Source of the DNA: Candidatus Fimimorpha excrementavium
Lineage (GTDB): Bacteria > Bacillota > Clostridia > Lachnospirales > Lachnospiraceae
DNA length: 64,000 bases
Direction of reading: 5' to 3'
Assembly (NCBI GenBank): GCA_018710785.1
Contig: DVJD01000093.1
Location: forward strand, 1 to 64,000
Positions 44,188-54,080 of the stretch are shown here, in pieces. Each line of letters begins with the position of its first letter. The first letter of the stretch is position 1. Made by a program: the position numbers and the translations under genes. The notes beneath the pieces were generated by a model. That model did no database searches, was not told the origin of the DNA, and saw only the letters and a list, made by a program, of their open reading frames with translations.

Positions 44188-45555
44188 TTATCCGTTTAGT
44201 ATCACTGTCGTCACCGATCTTTTGGATAACCGGATTTCCTGCTGTTCCCAGATTCCATCCTGGGTGCAGACAAGCGAATTTTTTTCGGAAGTCTCAACGA
44301 TCCGGATGCGGGAGTAATCCGCCGCGCCTGACAGGAAGAATCCCCGCTCCTCCTCTCCTTCATTGACAAACACCATGACCAGCTCCCGTTCTCCCGTCTC
44401 ATTGCCGCCGACAAAGGCGGTCGGGAGCAGCTTTTCCTGCTCTTCGTTATCCCCGGTGATGCCGATCCGCACATATCCCGGCCGCACAAACCGGCTGAAG
44501 TTTCCAAAGCTCCACAATCGTTTCGTCTCGCAGTATTCCTGTGTCTCCCTGTTGATGTAAACCAGTCCGTCCCGATATCCGCCGGGCGCCGCCGCCACCC
44601 AGTTCTGCCAGGATACCACATCCAGGATCCTGAGATCCTCCGCCAGCACCCTTGCCAGACAAAGGGCGGAGTCCATGGAAACATCGCTTCCGTTCACCAT
44701 CTCGCACCACTCGCTCATACGCAGTTTCACATCCGGATACGTCTCGTCCATCCAGGTTCGAAACCTTTCCTTATCCCGCGCATCCGACCAATAGGAATGG
44801 TTATCAATGGACTTAAAATGGCGGCGCAGCACATCATCCCTCAGAATGGCTTCCGTATACTCCTCCGCCCTTCCTTTCCATTCCCCGCTTTCCGGTCCGC
44901 CAAGCGACACTTCCTTTAAAGCAGGGCGTTTTTCCAGTTCCTCTGCAAAGACGCGGTATAAGGCTCTCATTTCTTTCGGTTCATAGTGGCATCCTTCCTG
45001 CCCGCTTTCCCAGTCCCACTGGGGTTCATTGATGGGGGAGATCACCCGCACCGGTATCCCGTCCTGCAAAAAGCGTTCGGCGATATCCATACAATAGACC
45101 GCAAATGGCCTGTAATTTTCCGGCCGGATGTTGCTTTTCTTCCCCGGCGTCATCTGCGCGCTTCCATTATCCGTCAGACGTTCCAGAGGACTGTTGCAGA
45201 ACAGAACGACTTCTTCCACGCCCAGGGAGACTGCCTTTTTCAGAAACCATACCGCATGTCTGTCGCGGTCAAAATCATACCTGCCCGGCGTATGCTCCAG
45301 ACTGGCCGCCCGCCTGTATTCGTCCCAGTAGACGCCTTTTCCGCTTTCCTTGGAACCGGCGCCAAGATTAAAGCGATAATTCGTCAGGCCGATCCCCCGC
45401 TGCCTGTCAAACAAGAGCGCCGCGACCGCCTCTCTGGTACTGACGCCCTTTTCTTTCGTCTGCTCTGTAAACCCGCCGACATACTGTGCCCACCAGGCTC
45501 CGCTGGTGCCAAAACTTTCCATGGTCTGATATATTTTTTTCTGATCTACCCTCAT
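44188..45555 (-). CDS. GH30-like glycoside hydrolase, possible beta-1,6-galactanase
   Basis: A 455-residue TIM-barrel enzyme with no signal peptide. The opening QTMESFGTSGAWWAQ is the GH30 N-terminal strand. VISPINEPQWDW carries the acid/base glutamate and LRMSEWCEM the nucleophile glutamate. The C-terminal 120 residues form the side beta-sandwich. The form with WQNWVAAAPGGYRDGL resembles the GH30 subfamily acting on beta-1,6-galactan, which would fit rhamnogalacturonan/arabinogalactan side chains; subfamily assignment is inference. GGGAG seven bases before 45555 sets the start. Confidence 0.8.
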   Translation of the reverse strand: MRVDQKKIYQTMESFGTSGAWWAQYVGGFTEQTKEKGVSTREAVAALLFDRQRGIGLTNYRFNLGAGSKESGKGVYWDEYRRAASLEHTPGRYDFDRDRHAVWFLKKAVSLGVEEVVLFCNSPLERLTDNGSAQMTPGKKSNIRPENYRPFAVYCMDIAERFLQDGIPVRVISPINEPQWDWESGQEGCHYEPKEMRALYRVFAEELEKRPALKEVSLGGPESGEWKGRAEEYTEAILRDDVLRRHFKSIDNHSYWSDARDKERFRTWMDETYPDVKLRMSEWCEMVNGSDVSMDSALCLARVLAEDLRILDVVSWQNWVAAAPGGYRDGLVYINRETQEYCETKRLWSFGNFSRFVRPGYVRIGITGDNEEQEKLLPTAFVGGNETGERELVMVFVNEGEEERGFFLSGAADYSRIRIVETSEKNSLVCTQDGIWEQQEIRLSKRSVTTVILNG

Positions 45556-45600
45556 CGCTGTTCTCCCTTTCTCCATCTTTTTTATGTCCGGTATTTCCCC

Positions 45601-46599
45601 TTATCCCACAAGGCCGGAATTTTCCATGTTCTCCACCAGTTTTCTCTGCCCGATCAGATAGACGATCAGCAAGGGCACCAGGAAGATTAACACACCCGCC
45701 TGCTTTACCGCGTCAAACGCCATATCCGGTACGAGAGGCACCTCATACCAGGTCTGTACCGCGTTCATGACATATTCCTTGTTGGCCGCCTGAAACGTGG
45801 AAGATAGAATGGTACTGAGATACGATCCCTCCGGGTTGAAATAATTGGTAAAATACGTATCTCCATAATTCCATACAAAAGACAGGACGGCCACCGTGGA
45901 TATCACGGGAACTGCATTGGGAATCATAATCTTAAAGTAACAGCGGTAAAATCCGCACCCGTCAATCAAAGACGCCTCCTCCAATTCCCTCGGTATATTT
46001 TTAAAGAACTGGCTGAATATAAAGATAAACAGCGCCTGGTTTACCCCAAACCCGAATATGGCCAGCATCACAAGGGACACCGGATTGTTGATCAGATTGA
46101 TCTCCCCCTGTTTTGTAAACAAATCCATGATCCCGAGAATATCAAAATGATTGAAATATATGTATTGCGCCAGCAAAAGGGACTGGCGGGGCAGCAGAAA
46201 CGCCAGCACAACCATTCCAAACACCAGCCTGCGCCCCCAGAAATTCACCCTCGCCAGCGCATAACCGGCCGCGGCGGAGAAGAATATCTGAATCAGCATG
46301 ATCCCGACTGCATAAAGGATGGAGCGAACCATGGTTAAAAATCCATCCGGCAGGATAAAACGCGCCGCCGCCTGAAAGCTGATCACGGATTTTTCCAGAG
46401 GAATCCAGATCACATTGGGATTGCCCAGCTCTTCGATGGAGGAAAATACCACCGGCACCAGCGAAAGCAGCGGATAGCAAATCGTAAAGCAAAGTCCCAT
46501 GATCAACACGATGGTAAAAAACTTCAAAATCCCTTTTTTTAATTTTTTGCGGAATAAATACATGACCAGGGCCGCATCTCTCTCCGGTTTATTTTTCAT
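45601..46599 (-). CDS. CUT1 ABC transporter permease (MalG-like)
   Basis: A 332-residue permease. IVLIMGLCFTICYPLLSLVPV is helix 1, and the EAA loop is PRELEEASLIDGCGFYRCYFKIMIP (about 230-254), with the usual glycine of EAA-G replaced within SLIDGCG. The N-terminal 25 residues are charged. The start overlaps the preceding permease gene by 11 bases behind AAGGTGG. It is the last transport gene before the GH30 gene. Confidence 0.9.
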   Translation of the reverse strand: MKNKPERDAALVMYLFRKKLKKGILKFFTIVLIMGLCFTICYPLLSLVPVVFSSIEELGNPNVIWIPLEKSVISFQAAARFILPDGFLTMVRSILYAVGIMLIQIFFSAAAGYALARVNFWGRRLVFGMVVLAFLLPRQSLLLAQYIYFNHFDILGIMDLFTKQGEINLINNPVSLVMLAIFGFGVNQALFIFIFSQFFKNIPRELEEASLIDGCGFYRCYFKIMIPNAVPVISTVAVLSFVWNYGDTYFTNYFNPEGSYLSTILSSTFQAANKEYVMNAVQTWYEVPLVPDMAFDAVKQAGVLIFLVPLLIVYLIGQRKLVENMENSGLVG

Positions 46600-47494
46600 T
46601 TTTTTTGACCACCTTTCTTAACAGCAGCATGACAATGGCAAGCACTGCGATAACATTGACAATATAGACGACGGACAGCGCCGACCCGATCCCGATCTTG
46701 CTCTGGGTAAAGGCAAAGGCGTAGGCCTCCTGGGCGATGGGCGATTCCAAAAACAGCGTCACTATGGTATAGATGATGACAAATACCGTAATATGCATAA
46801 TGGAGGGAATCGTCACCTTCCAAAACGTCTCATAGGTCGTCGCCCCTTCCATCTTCGCCACCTCATACAGGCTGGGGCTGATGGATTGCAGAGCCGTCAG
46901 GAAAATCAGGGTCTGCACTCCTGCCTGCGAAATCAGATCGAAAATATTTTCCACATAATTCATAATCGGATACAGGATATCCATGGGGACCTTCAAGAAA
47001 CGCACCAGAAACATGGTGACATAACTGCCGGACATCAGAGAGCTGCCGGATTCCAGGGTTTCCGTTCCCGTCGTCATGGTCAGCATATCCACCACAATCT
47101 CCAATCCCAGGATGATGGGAAGGAAGAAAAACAGACGCACCACCGCTCTTCCCTTCATCTTCTGATTTGCCAAAAGCGCCATAAACAGGCTGAAAACGAC
47201 GATCAGCGGCACGCTGATTAACATAGACGTATTCTGTTCGGTAAACAGACGCGCCATCGTCTCCGACTCCGTCGTTACTTCACTCTGAAACAGGTTGATA
47301 TAATTTTGAATCCCAACCCACTGAAAGGTCATGCCGCCCTGGTCTGCAACCCCCACATCATTGAACGAATAAAAGATCGTATTGACGAGCGGTACGGCAA
47401 AAAAAGCGATGAAACCGAACAGAAAAGGAGAGATAAAAATCAGTCCGTGTATCTTCCGTTTGTCCTGATAGGTAAGTTTTCTTCTTTTTTTCAT
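46589..47494 (-). CDS. CUT1 ABC transporter permease (MalF-like)
   Basis: A 301-residue permease with six helices (GLIFISPFLFGFIAFFAVPL first) and the EAA loop LYEVAKMEGATTYETFWKVTIP (about 213-234). It starts within the stop codon of the DUF5696 gene (ATGA overlap), so transporter and DUF5696 protein are translationally coupled. It pairs with the next permease as the second channel of this region. Confidence 0.9.
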   Translation of the reverse strand: MKKRRKLTYQDKRKIHGLIFISPFLFGFIAFFAVPLVNTIFYSFNDVGVADQGGMTFQWVGIQNYINLFQSEVTTESETMARLFTEQNTSMLISVPLIVVFSLFMALLANQKMKGRAVVRLFFFLPIILGLEIVVDMLTMTTGTETLESGSSLMSGSYVTMFLVRFLKVPMDILYPIMNYVENIFDLISQAGVQTLIFLTALQSISPSLYEVAKMEGATTYETFWKVTIPSIMHITVFVIIYTIVTLFLESPIAQEAYAFAFTQSKIGIGSALSVVYIVNVIAVLAIVMLLLRKVVKKNEK

Positions 47495-50133
47495 TGTGTT
47501 CCCCCTTCTATCAAGTAGCTTTCTGCTTCCAGGACGCTTCCGTCCTCCAATGTGACAGGGTACGGATTATAATTGACTGCAACGCGCACGCCTGTGGCGT
47601 ATGTGGTCTGATATACCTGATCCATGAGAATGGTGTGATCCACGATCTCATTGGTGCCGATCTGGCTGCGGATTTCTTCACACGCCTCATATACCTCCTT
47701 CATACGATCCGACAGCTTCGCATACTCTGACGCATACAGATAATTGTAATCCGTATCCTTTAAAACATCATTGCTCTTTGCCGTCACTGTATATTTGGGC
47801 CATGTGCCGGTCTCCGCCGCCTGGAGGATGAAGTACGCCTCATGTCTGGAAGACAGATTGACATCTTCTGAAGTGTATTCCATCAGGCCGTTGAGTACCA
47901 GTTGTTTGAATGGGATCGTATGGGCAAATGTGGTGTAGTCACTGCTTTCCCTGGACACGCCCACCGCTATGGAGCCATACGAAATCTTGTCCATATAGGG
48001 GTTTGCAAGCGCCAGTTCTTTCTGCTCTGCCAGCCGTTTCAAATTCGCTTCCAGAACGGCGTTGCCCTCTTCCCCGCTCACCATGCCGTCAAAACGATAG
48101 TCTGCATAATACATGTCCGCCAGATCCATAACAGCCAGCCGATCCAGCCCTTCGCTGTCCTCTAAGAAACCATCCACCACACCGTTTAAATAGGATGGCG
48201 CCACGGTATAATACCCGTCGTGGGAAATGCCGTCATACAGCGCTCCGCTCTGTATTCCCAGAGCAGGATTATACCGGTATTGCTGTGCGGCCTCATTGGA
48301 AAAATCCCGGACGGCATGGCGGCTGCTCATGAATCCATTGCCGCTTTCATAAACCTTTGACAGGGCCACGCCAAAATACAGGGGGACTCCTTTTTCTTCT
48401 GCCTTGGCAGTCAGTTCGTCCAGCCCTTCCCGGCTCCCATTCTGTTTTACAAGATCGGCTTTTGTATTCATCCTGCCGTTGATTCCGCCGTTGAATGCCC
48501 CGTCATACTGTACATTTAAGGAGATCCCGGAAAGATCCTCCATAATGGACAGTAATTCCTCATAGGAAGTCATGGAGTATACACGATTGTATGGAATACC
48601 TGCAATCCGTTCCTCAATGGATACGGCTCCGATCGCTTCCAGATAGACAGCCGCATCCCCTTCGTTATAAGCCAACTGCATTCCTTCTTTTTCAGCCAGA
48701 TAGCTCTGATAATCCTTTGCCATGGTGTAGTAGGTAACTCCATCCCCATAAAACCGGTAGCGCACGGTGCAGTCCAGTTTCTGCATCCCCGTATCCACCA
48801 GATAGCTGGCCGCATCTTCGCTGTATGCGCCGTTGATCTTTACTTTGGTATACTGGTTGATGTCAAAGGACGTCCAGACGCCGTTATATTTGGAACTGTC
48901 TTCCCCCGTCCCCGCCAGGTTCACTGTGACGTCGGCATGATAGGCGCCTTCTTCTACTATGCCTAAGAATCCCTTTTCGTTTTCCCCATACAGCATTCCA
49001 AATATGGGCATCGTCAGTTCTTCTCCGTATTCCGGCATAAAATAATAGTCGGTGTAATAATCATTGTCATAAAACGGGCGGCTGTACTGGGTTACATCTG
49101 CCTGGTAGGCGTTAAATTCAAACAGCGCGCCCGCCCCATCCGGCACCAGGATGTACCCTTCGTCACAGGCCTCGGCGGTTACAGAACCGAAATTCGGCAT
49201 CACCGCCACATTCTGTATCGTATAGTAATCATTTTCGGAAACCATATCCCCTGTCGGCATATGCACGACAAGATCGCCGTCCTCCAGGGTGATCTCCAGT
49301 GAAAGGTCAAACACCGCCGGTTCGGTGAAGCTGACTGTGAAAGAAAACTGGTCCGCATCCTCCATCAGCATCTCCTTTGTATATCCCACCAGATTTGCAA
49401 CTTCAATCATCTGGTTGACCGCATTGACCGGAGGGTTTCCGGCATAGGTCACGGCGTAGCACTCCTCTTTGATACTTTTCTTGTATACCAAAGACAGTGT
49501 TCTCATGTACCGGTCGGCTTCTTCTTTCGTCAGTTCCCCCGCCTGTTCCTTGGCTTCTATGCCTCCTTTAAAAACCTGTTCATATCTCTCCACCGACATC
49601 TTTTTCGGCAGGTACTCGTAAAACCGGTTGGATTCTCCCTCATTCAGGTTCATATCAATGCGGATCCCGTCCTCTATCTGATATAACTGATAAGATGACA
49701 GCGCCGTACAGTTATCATACGAATTCCATTCATTGATGTTATTATCTTCTCCAAGATAGCTGACCGTCAGCAGCGCCGATTCTTTTCCTTCCGACGCATC
49801 GGTCCCAAATGAGGAAAACGTCTCCCCGCTTTTTGTATCTACCACCGATACTTCCATGGTTTCCGTATCAAAATACAGCTCTCTTCCCCCGTTTTCCGCC
49901 ACCTTTATGTTTCCCTTTTCTCTGGAAATCTCTTCTCCGCCCTTTAATTCTCTGGAAGAACTTTTTTCCACCTCATTTTTCTTAACCTGCCATACCGGGA
50001 TCATAACAAGGATCCCAATCACCGCCATCGCCAGCACACACGTCAAAAAAAGTTTCAGCAGGATATGAGTGGCATAGAATTTTTTTACGAAACGGATGAA
50101 TCGACTGTTCTTCCATTTATCTCTTACGCTCAC
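47491..50133 (-). CDS. DUF5696 protein, membrane-anchored, TIM-barrel-like
   Basis: An 880-residue protein with one N-terminal membrane helix (about 25-47) and a large predicted extracellular part. The N-terminal beta-rich region (60-460) includes SDNYYTIQNV-like and GYILVPDGAGALFEFN segments typical of DUF5696. Residues about 520-800 look like a glycosidase-like barrel (GVPLYFGVALSKVYESGNGF; RLAVMDLADMYYADYR; FILQAAETGTWPKYTV). No activity is known. The start is GTG at 50133 behind GGAGGG. Genes for YIP1 and permeases abut or overlap it, implying a shared complex or task. Confidence 0.85.
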   Translation of the reverse strand: MSVRDKWKNSRFIRFVKKFYATHILLKLFLTCVLAMAVIGILVMIPVWQVKKNEVEKSSSRELKGGEEISREKGNIKVAENGGRELYFDTETMEVSVVDTKSGETFSSFGTDASEGKESALLTVSYLGEDNNINEWNSYDNCTALSSYQLYQIEDGIRIDMNLNEGESNRFYEYLPKKMSVERYEQVFKGGIEAKEQAGELTKEEADRYMRTLSLVYKKSIKEECYAVTYAGNPPVNAVNQMIEVANLVGYTKEMLMEDADQFSFTVSFTEPAVFDLSLEITLEDGDLVVHMPTGDMVSENDYYTIQNVAVMPNFGSVTAEACDEGYILVPDGAGALFEFNAYQADVTQYSRPFYDNDYYTDYYFMPEYGEELTMPIFGMLYGENEKGFLGIVEEGAYHADVTVNLAGTGEDSSKYNGVWTSFDINQYTKVKINGAYSEDAASYLVDTGMQKLDCTVRYRFYGDGVTYYTMAKDYQSYLAEKEGMQLAYNEGDAAVYLEAIGAVSIEERIAGIPYNRVYSMTSYEELLSIMEDLSGISLNVQYDGAFNGGINGRMNTKADLVKQNGSREGLDELTAKAEEKGVPLYFGVALSKVYESGNGFMSSRHAVRDFSNEAAQQYRYNPALGIQSGALYDGISHDGYYTVAPSYLNGVVDGFLEDSEGLDRLAVMDLADMYYADYRFDGMVSGEEGNAVLEANLKRLAEQKELALANPYMDKISYGSIAVGVSRESSDYTTFAHTIPFKQLVLNGLMEYTSEDVNLSSRHEAYFILQAAETGTWPKYTVTAKSNDVLKDTDYNYLYASEYAKLSDRMKEVYEACEEIRSQIGTNEIVDHTILMDQVYQTTYATGVRVAVNYNPYPVTLEDGSVLEAESYLIEGGTQ

Positions 50134-50148
50134 GCCTTTCCCTCCTCT

Positions 50149-50772
50149 CTAAAGTCTTCTGAAAAATTCTTCCCCGACGGATACGAAAAAACTTACCATC
50201 TGTTCGATCAGGGTAAAAAAGAGGATTCCCAGAAACAAGATCACCGCCGCAGCCACGAAAGTCAGGAAGATGGAAATCAGGTTTTTCCCAAAGGTATACT
50301 CATGGATCACGCACAGCCCTGCAATCATCATAAAGAGGAACCACACGATACTGATCCCCATGATTACCTGCAGAATCATGATTTCTTCTTCAATGATAAA
50401 ATTGCTGATAAAAACCTTTATGGCCGTCGCAATCAGCAGCGGTACCAGGGAATACCCGGTCACGGTAAGAATCCCGGCCAGGTTCCCCTTTCCGTTCAAC
50501 AGGGTAGTAACCGACCAGTTGCTCACGATAAACAGCACAAACGCCAGCGACGAGGACAGGAAAATGGAGATGCTGTTCATGCTGTTTATCGCATGATCAT
50601 TCATGACAAATCCCGTATACTGGTAATCGACGCACGCCAGGATGCCGTACAGCACAATCATACACGCCGCGAGGACGCCGCTTCCCTTTCCCCGGAAGCG
50701 AATCTCATAAAACGCGTCGAACGGATGAAAGATCGAATACTTTAAGTAGTGAATTTTTTCGAATTGCTTCAT
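50149..50772 (-). CDS. YIP1-family integral membrane protein
   Basis: A 207-residue protein with five hydrophobic helices; the N-terminal FHPFDAFYEIRFRGKGS segment is the conserved cytoplasmic lead of bacterial YIP1 proteins. Bacterial members have no settled function. The start codon overlaps the stop of the NHL-TPR gene (ATGA), and the DUF5696 gene follows 15 bases later, so all three are made together. Confidence 0.85.
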   Translation of the reverse strand: MKQFEKIHYLKYSIFHPFDAFYEIRFRGKGSGVLAACMIVLYGILACVDYQYTGFVMNDHAINSMNSISIFLSSSLAFVLFIVSNWSVTTLLNGKGNLAGILTVTGYSLVPLLIATAIKVFISNFIIEEEIMILQVIMGISIVWFLFMMIAGLCVIHEYTFGKNLISIFLTFVAAAVILFLGILFFTLIEQMVSFFVSVGEEFFRRL

Positions 50773-52250
50773 CTTTGCCTTCCCCCTTTTTTATGATACC
50801 GCACCTCCGTAAAAATAAGCAGCCCGATGAGCACTGCGAATACGCCCATGATGATCGCAAAATGTTCCTCCATACTTTCACTTCGGAATCCATTATAGGC
50901 TTTGGAGTAAAAGCTCCTGTTATTGCCCCGTTCAAAATAATACATGGCCTTCTCATATTCATCCTTCATCAGATAATTTTTTCCAATCCCGCTGTAGGCC
51001 ACGTCATAATTGCTGTTTAACTCCACCGCTCTCTCAAACGATACCAGAGCCTCGTCCCATCGCCCGAAATAGTAGCTCTCATTGCCCTCCAGCACAGCCT
51101 CCCCGAAATCGGTCGGCCCGAGGATGTAGACGCACTTCAGGGTTTTATCTCCGACTATCAGACGGTTTCCCTGCCATGCGATGGACGTGGGTTCTTTCAA
51201 CTCCCCTTTCAGATTGCCGATACTCCCAAATACATTCAAAAGTTCGCCGTCAAAGTTGTAAAGAAAGATTCTTCCCTTCGACTTATCCAGACAGGCATAC
51301 GTCCCATAATCGGTCACAGCGATATCGACAAACTGGCTCTTTTCGTCGCTCTCATGCATGGAGATCACATCTCCCATCACAGGAATATTGCCTTCCTCCC
51401 TTAAAACATTTTCCCCCTTGGAATTTAAACGGAACACCATATCATCGGCCGACGAGTCGTAGGTAACCGCCATAATAAATCCCTCTCCGTCCACCGCCAC
51501 GTTGTTAAACGACGGGGCATATGTCTTGGCAAGCTGTTCCTTCTGCTCGTCGCTGGCTATGGACTTCCAGAAATAATCCACAAGGCTGACACGCGGTTTG
51601 TTGACGCCATAATATCCGCTGAAGCTCCCGTCCGACGTCAGCTCCAGGATCCCCTCATAGCTGGACTGCACCACCGCAAAGATACGATCCGCCTCGTCCA
51701 CCGCGATCTTAGAAGGCTTAAATTCCGATACGCCGGTAAAATCCTCCGGTCTTCCGATGATTCTCTTTAACGAATAGTCGTTCAAATCCAGTACGACAAT
51801 CCGCTCCGCCCCCGTATCGGCGATATAGATCTCCTGATTTTTCTCGTGGACAAAACATCCTTCCGGCGACGTCAGCATAACCTGCTGCCCATTTTCATCA
51901 ATCACGATTTTATTATCTGCATCGCGGATCAGTTTTATGGATGTGAGAAAACCGCCGGATGCATCCAATACATTCAGTCGGCTCTCCACCGAATCCACAA
52001 CAAAGATCCTGCCGTCTTCGCTGGTACACACATCATCCACACTGGACAGCGCGATATCCCCCATCGTTTCCTGGGAGATGGTCTGTTCCAGCATAAATGC
52101 CGCCGGACTTTCCTTTACATTTTCCCAATAATCATAGATATAGCCGTCATAGACATAACTGGTTCCATCCGATGCCGCCGCCTGCACAGGAATCATAAGC
52201 ATACAGAAAATCAGCAGCATCCCCATGAACGTTTTCTTTATCTGTCTCAT
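50769..52250 (-). CDS. NHL-repeat beta-propeller plus TPR protein, membrane anchored
   Basis: A 493-residue protein: signal peptide (1-27), NHL-type propeller blades (about 60-375; VDDVCTSEDGRIFVVDSVES, KNQEIYIADTGAERIVVLDL, PSKIAVDEADRIFAVVQ, PTSIAWQGNRLIVGDKTL), two TPR-like helical pairs (about 385-450; YYFGRWDEALVSFERAVELN) and a C-terminal membrane helix (468-486) with a short basic tail. The propeller and TPR face outside. It is a binding or scaffolding protein, possibly holding oligosaccharide or partner proteins near the importers. AAGGAGG precedes the start. Confidence 0.85.
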   Translation of the reverse strand: MRQIKKTFMGMLLIFCMLMIPVQAAASDGTSYVYDGYIYDYWENVKESPAAFMLEQTISQETMGDIALSSVDDVCTSEDGRIFVVDSVESRLNVLDASGGFLTSIKLIRDADNKIVIDENGQQVMLTSPEGCFVHEKNQEIYIADTGAERIVVLDLNDYSLKRIIGRPEDFTGVSEFKPSKIAVDEADRIFAVVQSSYEGILELTSDGSFSGYYGVNKPRVSLVDYFWKSIASDEQKEQLAKTYAPSFNNVAVDGEGFIMAVTYDSSADDMVFRLNSKGENVLREEGNIPVMGDVISMHESDEKSQFVDIAVTDYGTYACLDKSKGRIFLYNFDGELLNVFGSIGNLKGELKEPTSIAWQGNRLIVGDKTLKCVYILGPTDFGEAVLEGNESYYFGRWDEALVSFERAVELNSNYDVAYSGIGKNYLMKDEYEKAMYYFERGNNRSFYSKAYNGFRSESMEEHFAIIMGVFAVLIGLLIFTEVRYHKKGGRQR

Positions 52251-52259
52251 ACTGCCTCC

Positions 52260-53147
52260 TTATCCTTTTATGCCGGAAGTCGCCATCGTTTCGATCACAT
52301 TACTCTGGGATACCACAAACACACTGATCGGCACCAGTATCATAATCAGGGAAACCGCCGACGCGACGCCCGTCCTCGATATCCCTCCGCTCACCAGCTG
52401 GGACAGAACGTAGCTCAATGGTTTCAGCTCTTCCGAATAGATAAAGATGCCTCCCGTCGTCCCCCACATCTGCTGGAACGAGAGAATAATCAGCGTAATC
52501 CACGCCGGTTTGCAGAGAGGCATGACGATCCGAAAGAAAATCCCAAATTCGGAAGCGCCGTCAATCTTTGCCGCTTCCAGCATCTCATCCGGTACCTGCA
52601 CCATGAAATTCTTCATCAGATACAATCCAAGCGTCCCGCCCACGGCCGGCAGAATCACCGCCCAGTAGGTATCAATGATATGGAGACTGCTCATAATCAG
52701 ATAATTGGGGATCGCGGTGACGCTCGTACTGAACATCAGCGCGTACACAATCAGACTGCTCATCACCTTTGATCCCGGAAACTGATACTTTGCGATGGGA
52801 AACGCCGCCATGGCGCCAAGCATCACCGTGCCGAACGTCCCCAGCCCTGTGATGGTCAGCGTATTAAAAATATAGCGGGACAGCGGAACGGCAAAATCTT
52901 CCACGATGGTCCCCAGATCGAAAAAATTATCCAGAGTCGGATTATCGACCGTCAGTTTCGGCGGAAATATGAAGATCTCACTGAACGGTTTGAACGCGCT
53001 TGTGACCGTATAGAGCAGCGGAAACAAGCTGAACGCACCAAAACTGCCCAGGATCAGCACCAGCACAATATCCCCTCCCAGACTTCGGTTCCTTCTCTTA
53101 AACTTCCTGTGACTCAGCCCACGCCTCATCCATGCGATTGCCTTCAT
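52260..53147 (-). CDS. CUT1 ABC transporter permease (MalG-like)
   Basis: A 295-residue permease. DIVLVLILGSFGAFSLFPLLYTV is helix 1, and the EAA loop is PDEMLEAAKIDGASEFGIFFRIVMP (about 190-214). It follows the other permease gene by 13 bases and precedes the NHL-TPR gene by nine. With its neighbour it forms the first channel of the double transporter. Confidence 0.9.
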   Translation of the reverse strand: MKAIAWMRRGLSHRKFKRRNRSLGGDIVLVLILGSFGAFSLFPLLYTVTSAFKPFSEIFIFPPKLTVDNPTLDNFFDLGTIVEDFAVPLSRYIFNTLTITGLGTFGTVMLGAMAAFPIAKYQFPGSKVMSSLIVYALMFSTSVTAIPNYLIMSSLHIIDTYWAVILPAVGGTLGLYLMKNFMVQVPDEMLEAAKIDGASEFGIFFRIVMPLCKPAWITLIILSFQQMWGTTGGIFIYSEELKPLSYVLSQLVSGGISRTGVASAVSLIMILVPISVFVVSQSNVIETMATSGIKG

Positions 53148-53160
53148 GCGTCTTGTCCTC

Positions 53161-54063
53161 CTATCCCAATTTTCTCAGCAGCTTCTGCACGACGATATTG
53201 CATATCATCATGATAAAAAACAGTATCACCGCAATCGTACAGGCATACCCCAGTTCATACCGGACATTTCCATAATCGTGCAGATGTGTCAGTATGGTAT
53301 GCCCCGCATAATTGACGGAAGGAAATCCCACCAGATCTATGGAGAGCTGAGATACCGACAGCGAACTTGTGATCTGCATGACCGCGCCGAACATTAGCTG
53401 CGGTTTCATGGAGGGCAGGGTAATATACCACAGCTCCTGCCATCTGTTTTTCACGCCTTCCACTGCGCCCGCTTCATACAGCGACCGGTCCAGATTTTGA
53501 AAACCGGCGATAAAGGTCAGAAAGCTGACCCCAAGGCTTAACCATAGCTGGACGATAATCAAAATGGGCATGATGTAGTCTTCCGTCACCAGCCAGTAGA
53601 TTGCTTCCTGCGTAATCCCCAGCTTCATCAGCCAGGCGTTGATCCATCCATAGCTGTCGGAGGAAAACAGGAGTTTCCATACCAGATACGCGTTGCCTGA
53701 GATGGAAGGCGCATAAAACACCAGGGTCATGATCGCCCTCGGAATCCGGGGCAGATCGTTTACCAGCCAGGCAAACAAAAAACACATAATATAGCTGACC
53801 GGACCGGTGATGATCGCAAAAAACAGGGTATTTTTTACGGCCGTCAGAAAGATCGGATCGTATACCATCAGATTGATATAGTTATCCAGTCCCACGAACA
53901 CAGGCGCGGATACCATATTAAAGGAAGTAAAACTCAGTATGATGGAAATGACGACCGGAAGCAGCGTGAACAGAAAAAAAATAATTGCAAAGGGAGCGAT
54001 CATAATGTACTTATATTTGTGTTTCTTCCACACGACGGCAAAAGAATCCCTTTTCTTTTTCAT
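53161..54063 (-). CDS. CUT1 ABC transporter permease (MalF-like)
   Basis: A 300-residue permease with six helices (YIMIAPFAIIFFLFTLLPVVIS first) and the EAA loop LYEAGAVEGVKNRWQELWYITLP near 203-225, where the canonical D/N is glutamate. AAGGAG precedes the start. It follows the large binding protein gene by 17 bases. Confidence 0.9.
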   Translation of the reverse strand: MKKKRDSFAVVWKKHKYKYIMIAPFAIIFFLFTLLPVVISIILSFTSFNMVSAPVFVGLDNYINLMVYDPIFLTAVKNTLFFAIITGPVSYIMCFLFAWLVNDLPRIPRAIMTLVFYAPSISGNAYLVWKLLFSSDSYGWINAWLMKLGITQEAIYWLVTEDYIMPILIIVQLWLSLGVSFLTFIAGFQNLDRSLYEAGAVEGVKNRWQELWYITLPSMKPQLMFGAVMQITSSLSVSQLSIDLVGFPSVNYAGHTILTHLHDYGNVRYELGYACTIAVILFFIMMICNIVVQKLLRKLG

Positions 54064-54080
54064 GTCATTTTCTCCTTTCT